A stretch of DNA of 41,897 nucleotides from the NCBI GenBank assembly GCA_023664685.1, contig JAMPFC010000018.1, forward strand, positions 1 through 41,897, given 5' to 3'. How positions within the stretch are numbered: the first letter of the stretch is position 1; each line of letters opens with the position of its first letter. The notes under the pieces were generated by a model. That model did not search any database. It saw only the letters and a program-made list of their open reading frames with translations, and was not told the DNA's origin. Source of the stretch: Roseburia sp. Lineage in GTDB: Bacteria > Bacillota > Clostridia > Lachnospirales > Lachnospiraceae. Below are positions 33,305 to 41,897 of the stretch, in pieces. The position numbers and the translations under genes were made by a program.

Positions 33305-34174
33305 TTATCCCCGTTCCTGTGATGAAATATATTCCATAATGTATTCCGCTGTATTCACTCCGGTACAGTCATACAGATTTTTAAAGTGGGCATTGGAATT
33401 TACCTCACATACCACGAACCCGTTTTCGCCAAACAAAAGATCGACGCCGCCAAAATCGCAGCCCACTGCCCGGCATGCCCGGATCGCCAGTTCGCACGCT
33501 TTTTCATCCGGTTCGTATTTCTCCTTGCTGCCGCCATATGTAATATTTGCCCGGAAATCCTGATCCGAAAAACGCCGCATCGCCGCAATCACCTTGTCGC
33601 CGACCACTTGGAGCCTAACGTCCTGCCCACAGCTCGTGCTGATATATTTCTGGAAAAGAAACGGGGTATGTTGAAGATCGCTCACGATTTTTTTCATCTG
33701 TTTGCGGTTATCCACCTTATAAACCTGCTCTCCAAAAGAACCAAATGCTTCCTTAATGATCATCGGATACCCGAGTCCTGCCTCAAACCGCCGGATAAAC
33801 TCAAGGGATGGAAAACCAATATTTTCATAAGTCATCGGAGCAGACACGGTCTGCGGAATCGGAAGTCTAGCCTCGAAAAGTGCGGTATACGTCTTTCGCT
33901 TATCATCGCAGATTTCAATCGCCTTGCTGCTGTTATACACCGGAATCCCGGACAATTCAAGGTATCTTGCCAGAATCACATCCTTGTCCCAGAAAAGAAC
34001 AAAATCCGGTTTCTTAAGCCCCTTCCTCATCTCAAAAACTCCAGTATAAACTTCAGAGTTAAATACCACATCCAGATGAATCTGGTATTTTTCCGCCGCC
34101 TCAAGAAACATCGTGGTAAGCTCTGAAAATTTGCTCGTATACAAAAAACCGTTTACTATGATCCATCCTCTCAT
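33305..34174 (-). CDS. RimK-like ATP-grasp ligase, first of a tandem pair
   Basis: A 289-residue ATP-grasp protein of the RimK group. Lys141 in [15 protein letters not shown] binds [18 protein letters not shown] is at 185-199, [10 protein letters not shown] at 206-215, Asp245 in GVDLLF and the metal pair Glu257-x-Asn259 (CEVNSNAHF) are all in place. The N-terminal 100 residues form a pre-ATP-grasp domain. The ATG overlaps the stop of spoIIIE by four bases after GGAGGAG, so it is translated with that gene. It keeps the canonical catalytic residues, unlike the second copy. The two proteins may act in sequence or as a heteromer; this is inference. Confidence 0.87.
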   Translation of the reverse strand: MRGWIIVNGFLYTSKFSELTTMFLEAAEKYQIHLDVVFNSEVYTGVFEMRKGLKKPDFVLFWDKDVILARYLELSGIPVYNSSKAIEICDDKRKTYTALFEARLPIPQTVSAPMTYENIGFPSLEFIRRFEAGLGYPMIIKEAFGSFGEQVYKVDNRKQMKKIVSDLQHTPFLFQKYISTSCGQDVRLQVVGDKVIAAMRRFSDQDFRANITYGGSKEKYEPDEKACELAIRACRAVGCDFGGVDLLFGENGFVVCEVNSNAHFKNLYDCTGVNTAEYIMEYISSQERG

Positions 34175-36606
34175 GCTTCTCCTCCGTTCTCTCCATTTTC
34201 CAGATAATTTTCAAACTGCTCCATCGACATCAGGATCGTTCTCGGCTTCGTCCCCTCCTCTGGGCCGACTACGCCCGCCTCGCAGAGCTGATCCATGATC
34301 CTTGCCGCCCGGTTAAAGCCAATGCGGAACACCCTCTGCAGCATCCCGATCGACGCCTTATCTTTTTCGATGATAAACCGTCCCACCTCGACAAACAATT
34401 CATCCTGCTCATTGCCGCCCGGTGCGCTTCCCGCAGCTCCCGCTTTTGTTCCAACCGGATTGGCATTAATATGCTTTGTCACCTCTTCGTTGTAAGAAGG
34501 CCCCGGCTGCTGCTGTTTCAAAAATGCCACGACGCCATCCCGCTCCTCATCCGAGACAAAAGCACCCTGAATGCGAACCGGTTTGGGATAATCCTGCGGC
34601 GCAAAAAGCATATCTCCATTTCCAAGAAGCTTCTCCGCCCCGGCACTGTCGATGATCGTCCGCGAATCGATCGCAGAAGAAACGGAAAGTGCGATCCTTG
34701 ATGGGATATTTGCCTTGATCAGACCGGTAATGACATTGACAGACGGACGCTGGGTCGCCAGTACAAGATGGATACCGGCAGCTCTCGCAAGCTGTGCAAG
34801 GCGGCACACCGCATCCTCGACCTCGCCCGGCGCCACCATCATAAGGTCGGCAAACTCATCCACGATAATGACGATCTGGCACATCCTCTCATATGTGTTT
34901 TCTTCATTATGTTTTAACCCTTTTATTTTCTTATTATAGCTCTTAATGTCCCTGACCCCGAGTTCCGCAAATTTATTATAGCGCACGGTCATCTCCTGAA
35001 CCGCCCAATTCAAAGCCGCCGAAGCCTTTTTCGGGTCTGTGACGACCGGGATCATCAGGTGGGGAATATCCGCATAGGCGGTAAGCTCGACCATCTTCGG
35101 ATCGACCATGATAAATTTAACTTCATCGGGATCCGCTTTATATAAAATACTCATGATCAGCGTATTGATGCAGACAGATTTTCCGGAACCCGTCGCACCC
35201 GCCACGAGCATATGCGGCATTTTCGCAATGTCTGTCACGATCGTTTTTCCGCTGATATCCTTTCCTACCGCAAAGGACACTTTCGATTTTGCACTCTGAA
35301 ATTCCTTGCTCTCAAGGAGTTCCCTCAGTGTCACCATGTTCCTTTTCGCATTCGGTACTTCGATCCCAACTGCCGCTTTCCCGGGAATCGGAGCCTCAAT
35401 CCGGATATCCGAAGCAGCCAAGCTCAATTTGATATCATCCGCCAGTCTTGTAATACTGCTCACTTTCACGCCCTGCTCCGGCACCAGTTCATACCTTGTC
35501 ACACTCGGCCCGCAGCTTACATCTCCCATCTTTACCCGGACGCCAAAACTCTCAAGCGTATCCTGCAATTTAGCGGCTGTCTCCAAAAGATCCGTATCAC
35601 TAAGTCCCTTTCCACCGGATTTTGGCTTTGAGAGAAGCTCTAACGACGGGAAAACATATGTACTCTCTTTTTGCTCGGGTTTCGCCGGCGTTTTTTGTAT
35701 TTCCGCCTGAATCTGAGCGGTTTCTTTTTCAAGCTGTCCGCTGTCCGTTTTTGCTTTCTTCGCCGGCGTCTTAGGGCTTTTCTCTGTTGTCTGTGGCGGC
35801 TCTGTATTTGTGTTTGACTCTTCTGCTACAGCCTTTTTCTTTTTCCCGCCGAATTTTGTCTCAAGCTCTTCCTGATAGACCGGAGGCTCCTCGGAAACAG
35901 GTGTATCATTTCGGATAATGGAAATATTTGGAATCTCCTTTTTCTTTTCGTCTTTCTTTTTCTTCGCCGCCTTCTTTTTATCAAATGTATGCACCTTCAT
36001 CTGGCGTTCTGACGCATTTGTCTCATCTTCTTCATAAGCTTCATACTCCACATATTCTCCGGAAGCCGCTCTTTTTTCTTCATACAGCTCACGGATCGCC
36101 GCAAAGATCAGCTTTCTTGTGATCAGCATGACAAATAAGAGCGTAAGACCCAGAATGATCACAAAGGAGCCAGCCCTGCCTGCGAGCAGCGTAAGCAGAT
36201 AAGAAAGGATGCCTCCTAGTAACCCGCCCCCAATGCGCTCACTGCTGCAGACTTTATAAATTTCGATGAGTCCGTCCGCCTTGCTGTCGATCACCCATTG
36301 AAAAAGTCCGCATATGCATAGGTACAGCGCCGAACTGTAAATGATCTTTCGTTTTAATTCCTTATTTTCCGGATTGGATATAAATAATCCGCTCGCGATG
36401 AGCAGACCGACCGGAAACACATAAGAAGCCGCTCCGAACAGTCCAAACAAAAGCCCGCTCAAGAGTTTTCCCACTGCGCCGCACAGATCAAACTGACTGA
36501 GCAGCAACAAGATGGAGAAAATAATAATCACTAAAAAAATAATCTCTCTCGAAAGCGGAGATGCGTCCTGAACTTTTTTCACCGGTCTTCTTTTTTTCTT
36601 TGCCAT
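34171..36606 (-). CDS. DNA translocase of the FtsK/SpoIIIE family
   Basis: An 811-residue DNA pump. The N-terminus has basic residues then four or so membrane segments within about residues 20-165. A charged linker rich in Lys, Glu and Pro follows. The motor domain carries Walker A GATGSGKS at about 470-477 and Walker [15 protein letters not shown], followed by [24 protein letters not shown]. The C-terminal gamma winged helix ([28 protein letters not shown]) recognises oriented DNA sites. I start it at ATG 36606 ([11 protein letters not shown]); an upstream TTG at 36630 has no ribosome site. It acts in chromosome transfer at division or sporulation septa. The name spoIIIE or ftsK cannot be separated here. 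Confidence 0.95.
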   Translation of the reverse strand: MAKKKRRPVKKVQDASPLSREIIFLVIIIFSILLLLSQFDLCGAVGKLLSGLLFGLFGAASYVFPVGLLIASGLFISNPENKELKRKIIYSSALYLCICGLFQWVIDSKADGLIEIYKVCSSERIGGGLLGGILSYLLTLLAGRAGSFVIILGLTLLFVMLITRKLIFAAIRELYEEKRAASGEYVEYEAYEEDETNASERQMKVHTFDKKKAAKKKKDEKKKEIPNISIIRNDTPVSEEPPVYQEELETKFGGKKKKAVAEESNTNTEPPQTTEKSPKTPAKKAKTDSGQLEKETAQIQAEIQKTPAKPEQKESTYVFPSLELLSKPKSGGKGLSDTDLLETAAKLQDTLESFGVRVKMGDVSCGPSVTRYELVPEQGVKVSSITRLADDIKLSLAASDIRIEAPIPGKAAVGIEVPNAKRNMVTLRELLESKEFQSAKSKVSFAVGKDISGKTIVTDIAKMPHMLVAGATGSGKSVCINTLIMSILYKADPDEVKFIMVDPKMVELTAYADIPHLMIPVVTDPKKASAALNWAVQEMTVRYNKFAELGVRDIKSYNKKIKGLKHNEENTYERMCQIVIIVDEFADLMMVAPGEVEDAVCRLAQLARAAGIHLVLATQRPSVNVITGLIKANIPSRIALSVSSAIDSRTIIDSAGAEKLLGNGDMLFAPQDYPKPVRIQGAFVSDEERDGVVAFLKQQQPGPSYNEEVTKHINANPVGTKAGAAGSAPGGNEQDELFVEVGRFIIEKDKASIGMLQRVFRIGFNRAARIMDQLCEAGVVGPEEGTKPRTILMSMEQFENYLENGENGGEA

Positions 36607-36626
36607 TTTCCCCTCAAACCTTTCCG

Positions 36627-37250
36627 TCAAATCATATTTTTTAAATACGCAAGCGCAGAAGAAATATTTCCCACTTCATTCACCAGTTTTTCCTCCACTG
36701 CCTCTTTTCCCACAAGCACAGTCCCAAGATCTTTAGACAGCATGCCTGTATTCATCATAAGTTCCTCGATCCGTTCCTTCCCCGCCCCGCTGTTTCGGAC
36801 GATAAAATCAATGATCCGGTCTTGGATCTGCTGAAACTGACCGTATGTCTGTGGCGCTCCGATCACCATTCCGCTCATGCGTACCGGATGGATGATCATC
36901 GTCGCACTCGGCACGATAAACGAATAATCCGTAGCTGTCGTCAGCGGCACGCCGATCGAATGGCTGTCCCCAATGATAAGGGATACGGTCGGTTTGCTTA
37001 ATCCTGCGATCATTTCCGCCAATGCAAGGCCGCACGACACATCACCGCCCACTGTATTTACAAGAAATAAAATCCCCTTTATCTCCTCGTCATCCTCTGC
37101 CGATGCGAGAAGCGGAAGCAGATGCTCATACTTTGTCGATTTCGTATTTTCCGAAACGCACTCATGCCCCTCGATCTCCCCAATGATGGAGAGAAGTTCA
37201 ATGCCCCCAAGCTGGCATTTTCCATATTCTTTGATATTATCTGTTCCCAT
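36627..37250 (-). CDS. tepA: ClpP-like serine protease, TepA family
   Basis: A 207-residue ClpP-fold protein. Ser98 in [13 protein letters not shown] and His121 in [11 protein letters not shown] sit at the positions of the ClpP nucleophile and histidine, and [14 protein letters not shown] is the expected oxyanion-strand region. It lacks the typical ClpP opening and is not beside clpX, which fits TepA/YmfB-type proteins encoded next to spoIIIE/ftsK in Firmicutes. TepA has been linked to protein export and to sporulation; which applies here cannot be told. Its ATG sits at the base of an inverted repeat (37250-37287). Confidence 0.88.
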   Translation of the reverse strand: MGTDNIKEYGKCQLGGIELLSIIGEIEGHECVSENTKSTKYEHLLPLLASAEDDEEIKGILFLVNTVGGDVSCGLALAEMIAGLSKPTVSLIIGDSHSIGVPLTTATDYSFIVPSATMIIHPVRMSGMVIGAPQTYGQFQQIQDRIIDFIVRNSGAGKERIEELMMNTGMLSKDLGTVLVGKEAVEEKLVNEVGNISSALAYLKNMI

Positions 37251-37287
37251 GTCACACTCACCTTTTCTTTTTTCTTATAGTGTGACA
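37250..37287 (-). promoter_or_regulatory. Inverted repeat enclosing the tepA ribosome site
   Basis: Perfect 9-base arms TGTCACACT (37250-37258) and AGTGTGACA (37279-37287) with a 20-base loop. In the mRNA the AAAAGGTG ribosome site lies in the loop and the start codon at the stem base, so folding could limit translation. Confidence 0.5.
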
Positions 37288-37300
37288 GTTTTCCGGATAT

Positions 37301-38116
37301 TTATACCTCATAAAAGGTACGATAGATTTCTTTTCTCCGGTCTTTTTTTACCGGAAATCCGTTTCTTACTTTCTGCGAAAGTTCTGGATCGATTTCATAT
37401 AAAATACATTCATCTTTAAAGGAAGTGGTGATCTGTGTTCCCTCTAACCGATGTCCAAGACAGTCAAACGCCTCACTGGAAGCCTCGTATTCAAGACCTC
37501 CGCCGCTTCCCTTCCGGTTCACGCCGAGCATGACAGACTGTGTCTCGACCGCCCTTGCCTGAAGCAGACAATGCCAATGCGCCACCCTGTCCTTTGGCCA
37601 GTTTGCGATCACTGCTAAAACATCGTTTTCCTCACTGGATTTCTGAAAAATTTCAGGAAATCTCAAATCATAACATACGAACAGCCCGAACTTTACACCG
37701 TCAATCTCCACAGAAGCCAATTTGTCCCCGGCCTCATAAAAATGTGCCTCTTCCCCATAGGTAAACGGGTGCATTTTTTCATAGTCGCCAATTATTCTAC
37801 CATTGTCGACTACCACGAAATGATTTCTTCCCATCCCCCGCCGGTTTTCAATATAGCCAAAGCCGACTGCCATCCCGTATTCACTGGATTTTTCGGCAAA
37901 ATAAGAGACCGTCTCTGGTAAGCCATGTTCCTCTGCGGTCTCACCGCATTGCCCGACCTCCATCGTAAATCCGGTAAGCGTCATTTCTGGAAAAAGGATA
38001 AGGCGAGCCCCAAAATCCGAAGCCCGCTTTATCAGTTCCACACATTTTTTCCGGTTTACGGACTTATCCTCATAGCGGATGTCCATACTGGTAAGTGCTA
38101 TTTTCATCGTTCCCAT
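37301..38116 (-). CDS. Carbon-nitrogen hydrolase (nitrilase superfamily)
   Basis: A 271-residue amidase of the nitrilase fold. The catalytic Glu44 (LFPEMTLTGF), Lys114 (YEKMHPFTYGEE) and Cys148 (FVCYDLRFPE) are all present in correct order. The HPF segment after the lysine resembles omega-amidase and YafV-like members, which act on 2-oxoglutaramate or similar amides; this identity is tentative. Its ATG comes directly after the pnp stop (TAA then ATG), with no strong ribosome site, so coupling to pnp is likely. ATG at 38107 is an alternative. Confidence 0.9.
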   Translation of the reverse strand: MGTMKIALTSMDIRYEDKSVNRKKCVELIKRASDFGARLILFPEMTLTGFTMEVGQCGETAEEHGLPETVSYFAEKSSEYGMAVGFGYIENRRGMGRNHFVVVDNGRIIGDYEKMHPFTYGEEAHFYEAGDKLASVEIDGVKFGLFVCYDLRFPEIFQKSSEENDVLAVIANWPKDRVAHWHCLLQARAVETQSVMLGVNRKGSGGGLEYEASSEAFDCLGHRLEGTQITTSFKDECILYEIDPELSQKVRNGFPVKKDRRKEIYRTFYEV

Positions 38117-40213
38117 TTAATGATTCTCATTCACATCTTTCATGCTGAAAGAGATCCGGCCCATCTTGTCTTTTCCAAGACAGACAACTTTCACCTTATC
38201 ACCCAAGGTCAGTTCATCCTCAACATGATTGATCCTTCTCCGGCAGATGTTGGAAATATGAACCATTCCCTCCTTGCCCGGAGCAAACTCGATAAATGCG
38301 CCAAAATCTTTTATGCTGACAACGGTTCCCTCAAAAATCTGTCCTTTTTCAAAATCTGTCGTGATGATCCCGATCAGGCGGAGTGCCTCATCCATCATCG
38401 CCTTATCCGTGCCGCAGACAGATACCGCACCATCATCTGTAATATCGATCTTAACACCGGTACGCTCGATCAGTGTATTGATCGTCTTTCCGCGCTGGCC
38501 GACCACATCACCGATCTTCGACGGATCAATCATGATCTGCTTGATCTTCGGTGCATATTCGTTAACCTCTTTGCGAGGCTCTGCGATCGCTTTTGCCATC
38601 ACTTCATCCAGAATATAAGTTCTCGCCTCTTTGGTACGGTGGATCGCACCCTCTACGATCTCACGGGTCAGTCCGTGGATCTTAATATCCATCTGGATCG
38701 CTGTAATTCCTTTATGTGTACCGGCTACCTTAAAGTCCATATCGCCGAAGAAATCTTCCAAGCCCTGTATGTCCGTAAGGATCAGATAATCATCATCCGT
38801 ATCACCTGTCACAAGACCTACGGAAATTCCCGCTACCGGAGCTTTGATCGGCACGCCGGCAGCCATAAGCGAAAGCGTCGAAGCACAAATACTTCCCTGT
38901 GAAGTAGAACCGTTGGATTCCATGATCTCAGATACCGTACGGATCGTATATGGAAATTCCTCCTCGGTCGGAAGTACCGGAACAAGCGCTCTCTCTGCCA
39001 AAGCCCCATGTCCGATCTCACGACGTCCCGGCCCTCTGCTCGGTCTCGTCTCTCCCACCGAATAAGATGGGAAATTATAATGATGGATGTATCTCTTGGA
39101 TGTCACATGCTCATCCAAACCGTCTAATTTTTGTCTCTCAGCAAGCGGTGCAAGCGTCGTCACATTAAGCACCTGTGTCTGTCCTCTTGAAAACAAACCA
39201 GAACCATGAACGGTCGGAAGAACATCAACCTCTGCGGCAAGCGGACGGATCTGTGTGATTTCACGTCCGTCCGGACGCTTATGGTCTTTCAGGATCATCT
39301 TGCGGACGGTCTTTTTCTGGAATTTATATACTGCCTCATCGATCAGTTCAAGCCAGTCCGGATGCTCCTCTTCATATCGCTCCTCGAGCCTGTCTTTGAT
39401 CTGGCGGATATTTTCCTCACGCACCTGTTTTACATCAGTAAATACAGCCTCTTCCATCGCCTCCGGCGTAATAAAGGAAACCATATCGTTATACATCTCT
39501 TCCGGTGTATCACAATGCTCATACTCGTGCTTCTCTTTTCCACACTCGGCTACGATCTTATCAAAAAATTCAATGATCTGTCCATTTACTTCATGCGCCT
39601 TGTAGATCGCCTCGATCATCGTATCCTCCGGCACCTCATTTGCACCCGCCTCAATCATGATAACCTTTTCTCTCGTCGAAGCGACGGTAAGTGCCAGATC
39701 GGAAACCAATCTCTGCTCCGAAGTCGGGTTCACAACAAGCTCGCCCTCCACAAGACCGATCTGTGTCGCTGCGGTCGGCCCATCGAACGGGATATCCGAA
39801 ATGCAGGTGGCAAGTGCAGAACCAAGCATCGCTGTAAGCTCCGGACTGCAGTCCTGATCCACACACATAACGAGGTTTTCCAACGTCACATCATTTCTGT
39901 AATCTTTTGGGAAAAGCGGTCTCATCGGCCGGTCGATCACACGACATGTCAGGATCGCATTATCCGACGGTTTTCCCTCTCTTCTCGTAAATCCACCCGG
40001 AATCTTTCCTACCGAATACATTTTTTCATTGTACTCTACACTGAGCGGGAAGAAATCAATTCCCTCTCTTGGTTTTTCCGAAGCAGTCGCCGTTGATAAT
40101 ACAACGGTGTTTCCGTAGTGCATAAATACCGCACCATTTGCCTGTGCCGCCACACGTCCGATATCGATCGAAAGCGTTCTGCCGGCCAGTTCCATTGAAA
40201 ATGTCTTGTACAT
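38117..40213 (-). CDS. pnp: Polyribonucleotide nucleotidyltransferase (PNPase)
   Basis: A 698-residue 3'-5' phosphorolytic exoribonuclease of full length. Two RNase PH-like domains cover about 1-220 and 310-540, with FFPLSVEYNEKMYSVGKIPGGF in the first and GGRREIGHGALAERAL-type and GDMDFKVAGTHKGITAIQMD segments in the second. A KH domain (IMIDPSKIGDVVGQRGKTINTL) at about 555-605 and an S1 domain (GTVVSIKDFGAFIEFAPGKEGMVHISN) at about 620-690 follow. The ATG has AAAGGAG at seven bases. It lies downstream of rpsO, as in many bacteria, but a Nudix gene and an own promoter with a structured leader lie between. Confidence 0.98.
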   Translation of the reverse strand: MYKTFSMELAGRTLSIDIGRVAAQANGAVFMHYGNTVVLSTATASEKPREGIDFFPLSVEYNEKMYSVGKIPGGFTRREGKPSDNAILTCRVIDRPMRPLFPKDYRNDVTLENLVMCVDQDCSPELTAMLGSALATCISDIPFDGPTAATQIGLVEGELVVNPTSEQRLVSDLALTVASTREKVIMIEAGANEVPEDTMIEAIYKAHEVNGQIIEFFDKIVAECGKEKHEYEHCDTPEEMYNDMVSFITPEAMEEAVFTDVKQVREENIRQIKDRLEERYEEEHPDWLELIDEAVYKFQKKTVRKMILKDHKRPDGREITQIRPLAAEVDVLPTVHGSGLFSRGQTQVLNVTTLAPLAERQKLDGLDEHVTSKRYIHHYNFPSYSVGETRPSRGPGRREIGHGALAERALVPVLPTEEEFPYTIRTVSEIMESNGSTSQGSICASTLSLMAAGVPIKAPVAGISVGLVTGDTDDDYLILTDIQGLEDFFGDMDFKVAGTHKGITAIQMDIKIHGLTREIVEGAIHRTKEARTYILDEVMAKAIAEPRKEVNEYAPKIKQIMIDPSKIGDVVGQRGKTINTLIERTGVKIDITDDGAVSVCGTDKAMMDEALRLIGIITTDFEKGQIFEGTVVSIKDFGAFIEFAPGKEGMVHISNICRRRINHVEDELTLGDKVKVVCLGKDKMGRISFSMKDVNENH

Positions 40214-40237
40214 ATCTTTTCTCCTTTAAACTTATTT

Positions 40238-40370
40238 GGAGATTCCGAAACAACTGAAAAACACACCATTTTTACAGCCTGTCCCTGTGTCCTGCCTCGC
40301 ACCATGCCACCATTTATCTCTGGAAAACACAGGAAATCGTGTACTTTTCAGAAGTCTCGGACAAATCTCC
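40238..40370 (-). promoter_or_regulatory. Structured 5' leader of pnp
   Basis: The leader between the pnp promoter and its ATG is about 180 bases. GGAGATT at its 5' end (40364-40370) can pair with AATCTCC near the ribosome site (40238-40244). PNPase leaders are known to be RNase III and PNPase targets in other bacteria; such a role here is inference. Confidence 0.4.
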
Positions 40371-40397
40371 ATAATTACTTTTACACATACATATCAA

Positions 40398-40406
40398 TTA
40401 TAACAC
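40398..40406 (-). promoter_or_regulatory. Extended -10 promoter of pnp
   Basis: Minus-strand TGTTATAAT is a perfect extended -10 element (TGnTATAAT). No good -35 box lies upstream. It separates pnp from the Nudix gene. Confidence 0.55.
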
Positions 40407-40466
40407 AATTTTCCTCTAATGGGAAACATTTTTTTGAGGGAATCAATCTTTGATGCAATCTTTGAA

Positions 40467-40925
40467 TCAATCCTTCCCGGGATAACTGATATCCTCTCCA
40501 TCCCACAGCAAGACTTCATCGTGAAAATGCGGGATGCGCATCAGTCCTGCGCCAAACAGATAAGCCCTGTCCCGTTCCGCAATCTCATCCAGACGAAGCC
40601 ACTTTACCCCGACGATCGTCTGCTCCTCTTCTAACAGCTCCGGATCGATTCCTTTTACCGCTTTTGCATTTTCCGGTATTTCCACAAGAAATGTATATAC
40701 CCGGCTCTCAAGATCCGGCTTATATTCTACCGTCAGAGGCCTCACGACCGTACCCTCTACGCCACATTCCTCGGAAAGTTCACGCAGCGCCGCCTGTTCG
40801 GGCGTCTCGCCTTCCTCGATCCCGCCTCCGGGCAGATTGTAAAAATCCCGGCCAAACATTTCATGCTCAACAAGGAGGATCCGGTCACCGCGGACGACCA
40901 CCGACTGGCTTCTGTCTCTTTTCAT
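40467..40925 (-). CDS. Nudix hydrolase
   Basis: A 152-residue hydrolase of nucleoside-diphosphate-linked compounds. The Nudix box is complete: GGIEEGETPEQAALRELSEE followed by CGV, matching Gx5Ex7REUxEExGU. Substrate cannot be predicted from the box. I start it at ATG 40925 (MKRDRSQSV), eight bases after AAAGGAG; an ATG nine codons upstream overlaps that site. It lies between rpsO and pnp, an unusual insertion in a commonly adjacent pair. Confidence 0.92.
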   Translation of the reverse strand: MKRDRSQSVVVRGDRILLVEHEMFGRDFYNLPGGGIEEGETPEQAALRELSEECGVEGTVVRPLTVEYKPDLESRVYTFLVEIPENAKAVKGIDPELLEEEQTIVGVKWLRLDEIAERDRAYLFGAGLMRIPHFHDEVLLWDGEDISYPGKD

Positions 40926-40960
40926 ATATCCCTCTCCTTTATATCTATACATCTATACTT

Positions 40961-41007
40961 AAAAATGATAGTAAAACCGTATTTTTTCCGGTTCTACTAT
41001 CATTTTT
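40961..41007 (-). terminator. Terminator of rpsO
   Basis: On the minus strand AAAAATGATAGTA..GAACCG pairs with CGGTT..TACTATCATTTTT over an 18-19 base stem with one mismatch and a short A-rich loop, ending in T residues. It lies about 25 bases after the rpsO stop. Confidence 0.8.
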
Positions 41008-41030
41008 TATCCGCCCATAAGCGGGTACGA

Positions 41031-41297
41031 TTACTTTCTCAGTCCAAGCTTTGCGATCAGCGCACGGTATCCTTCCAGATCCGTTCTCTTTAAATAGTCG
41101 AGAAGTCCACGTCTTTTACCAACCATCTTCAAAAGTCCCCGCCGGGAATGATGGTCTTTTTTATTGTCCTTCAAATGCTCGGTCAGAACATTGATCCTCT
41201 CTGTCAAAAGAGCGACCTGAACCTCAGGTGAACCCGTATCATTCGGTGTTCTTCCATATTCTTTGATAATCTCTGCTTTTCTCTCTGTCGTCATCAT
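41031..41297 (-). CDS. rpsO: 30S ribosomal protein S15
   Basis: An 88-residue primary-binding protein of the small subunit that contacts the central domain of 16S rRNA. The family pattern is clear: [21 protein letters not shown], then [24 protein letters not shown]. Length is the usual 88-89. GGAGGT lies nine bases before the ATG at 41297; an ATG directly after is possible. It has its own promoter, a leader that can fold, and a strong terminator. Confidence 0.98.
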   Translation of the reverse strand: MMTTERKAEIIKEYGRTPNDTGSPEVQVALLTERINVLTEHLKDNKKDHHSRRGLLKMVGKRRGLLDYLKRTDLEGYRALIAKLGLRK

Positions 41298-41327
41298 GTT
41301 TGATGTACCTCCATTTTTTTATAATTG

Positions 41328-41373
41328 CCAATTACCAAGAACCGGTTGGAGTATTCCAAGTTCTGAGTATTGG
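41328..41373 (-). promoter_or_regulatory. Foldable leader of rpsO, possible S15 autoregulation site
   Basis: In the leader CCAATAC pairs with GTAATTGG, CAGAAC with GTTCTTG, and TTGGA-ATAC-TCCAA forms an inner hairpin. S15 represses its own mRNA through leader structures in several bacteria; this one is only a candidate. Confidence 0.4.
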
Positions 41374-41390
41374 TTTTTTCTAACTCGCTT

Positions 41391-41419
41391 ATCTTATCAT
41401 AAAAAAACGATTCTGTAAA
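41391..41419 (-). promoter_or_regulatory. Promoter of rpsO
   Basis: Minus-strand TTTACA (41414-41419) and TAAGAT (41391-41396) with a 17-base spacer. The expected leader is about 85 bases. Confidence 0.65.
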
Positions 41420-41445
41420 GTTTTTTATTTTTTTGACAAATCTTT

Positions 41446-41897
41446 TTACGAAATCTTCTCGTTTTCTTTCTCACTGACATATTCCAGTATTGTTATGTTT
41501 CTTCTATCGCATTCCGCCACGAGTTCCTCTCTCTGCTTTCTGCTCCGGATGCTCAGACGGAACAATGCCCCCGCCGGGATCTCCGCTACAAGAAGGATCC
41601 CCGCAAAAAGAAACGTATCTGCCACCGTACTGGTAAGCGCTGTCTGGATAAGTACCACGACGACCACAAGCAAAACGAGCAGGATTCCGATCCAGTCTCC
41701 CCATGCCGCACGGACATTTGCTTTACGAAGGATTTCCATATATTCCTCTGCCGATATCGGCTCTTTTCCTTTCTTCTGACGCTTTTCATTTTTCTTGTGA
41801 AAACGTTTTACCAATTCCTCCGGCACGCTTTCGACAGCCTGTTTTATAATACCCCGAAATCCACTCTGTCCGGAAGCCGATTTTTCCCTGCGGATAC
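41446..41897 (-). CDS. Small membrane protein of unknown function (start beyond window)
   Basis: The frame is open to the window edge, giving at least 150 residues. A GTG at 41826 is possible but lacks a ribosome site, so the true start is probably outside. The N-terminal part is basic and helical (VKRFHKKNEKRQKKGKE). Two hydrophobic segments follow: GILLVLLVVVVVLIQTAL and FLFAGILLVAEIPAGAL, and then a charged C-terminus. This suggests a two-span membrane protein with a cytoplasmic N-terminus. I do not recognise the family. It stops about 150 bases upstream of rpsO and is probably in a separate transcript. Confidence 0.65.
   Translation of the reverse strand, partial: IRREKSASGQSGFRGIIKQAVESVPEELVKRFHKKNEKRQKKGKEPISAEEYMEILRKANVRAAWGDWIGILLVLLVVVVVLIQTALTSTVADTFLFAGILLVAEIPAGALFRLSIRSRKQREELVAECDRRNITILEYVSEKENEKIS

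Noticed and set aside
36607-36630. TTG start of the FtsK/SpoIIIE gene overlapping tepA
   Set aside because: No ribosome site precedes it, and the ATG at 36606 gives the usual basic N-terminus.
37925-40096. Long plus-strand frames opposite the nitrilase and pnp genes
   Set aside because: They are antisense to clearly conserved genes and show His/Arg/Cys-rich composition without any recognisable domain.

Overview
The window looks like a piece of chromosome from a Clostridia member, most likely Lachnospiraceae. Supporting signs are strong AGGAGG-type ribosome sites, moderate GC with AT-rich spacers, short-form HisG with HisZ, ispH directly joined to an S1 gene, a single-cluster clostridial ferredoxin, SpoIIIE and TepA homologues, and a BirA-type biotin operator. 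The genus cannot be fixed by eye. No rRNA, tRNA, CRISPR array, prophage or intact insertion sequence was seen.

Layout. (1) 1-4403: an accessory cluster. A TetR regulator is divergent from five tightly packed genes: SCP2-like lipid carrier, membrane-anchored alpha/beta hydrolase, condensation-type acyltransferase, free-standing acyl carrier protein, and an AMP-dependent ligase cut by the window edge. This is a full set for activating, carrying and transferring an acyl or aminoacyl group, under one promoter flanked by two palindromes. (2) 4433-24661: a long minus-strand housekeeping run. Read in the direction of transcription it is relQ, folD, rimO, pgsA, cinA C-domain, GerMN lipoprotein, HI0933-type flavoprotein, cmk, ispH, S1 protein, cheR-like, then plsX, rnc, smc, ftsY, ilvA, hisZ, hisG, hisD. 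(3) 24753-28449: a mixed-strand region with a small hypothetical protein, ferredoxin, a methyltransferase, a 42-residue ORF with its own strong promoter and terminator, pyrBI, and a decayed Rpn-type nuclease gene. (4) 28450-28964: a gene-free stretch dominated by large inverted repeats and one copy of a dispersed element. (5) 28965-32362: bioYB under a BirA-type operator, and fhs with a leader carrying a second copy of that element. (6) 32390-41897: a minus-strand run of partial membrane protein, rpsO, Nudix hydrolase, pnp, nitrilase-family amidase, tepA, spoIIIE/ftsK and two tandem ATP-grasp ligases of unknown substrate.

How the genes fit together. relQ-folD-fhs relate to alarmone and one-carbon metabolism; plsX, pgsA and the accessory cluster to lipids; rnc, pnp, rpsO and the S1 protein to RNA and translation; smc, spoIIIE and ftsY to chromosome handling and membrane targeting. 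The least explained parts are the TetR acyl-transfer cluster, the tandem ATP-grasp pair, the 42-residue ORF, and the paired intergenic elements at 28874-28970 and 32267-32362. Several gene starts were moved downstream of the longest open frame because a clear ribosome site supports the inner start; each case is stated in its entry.
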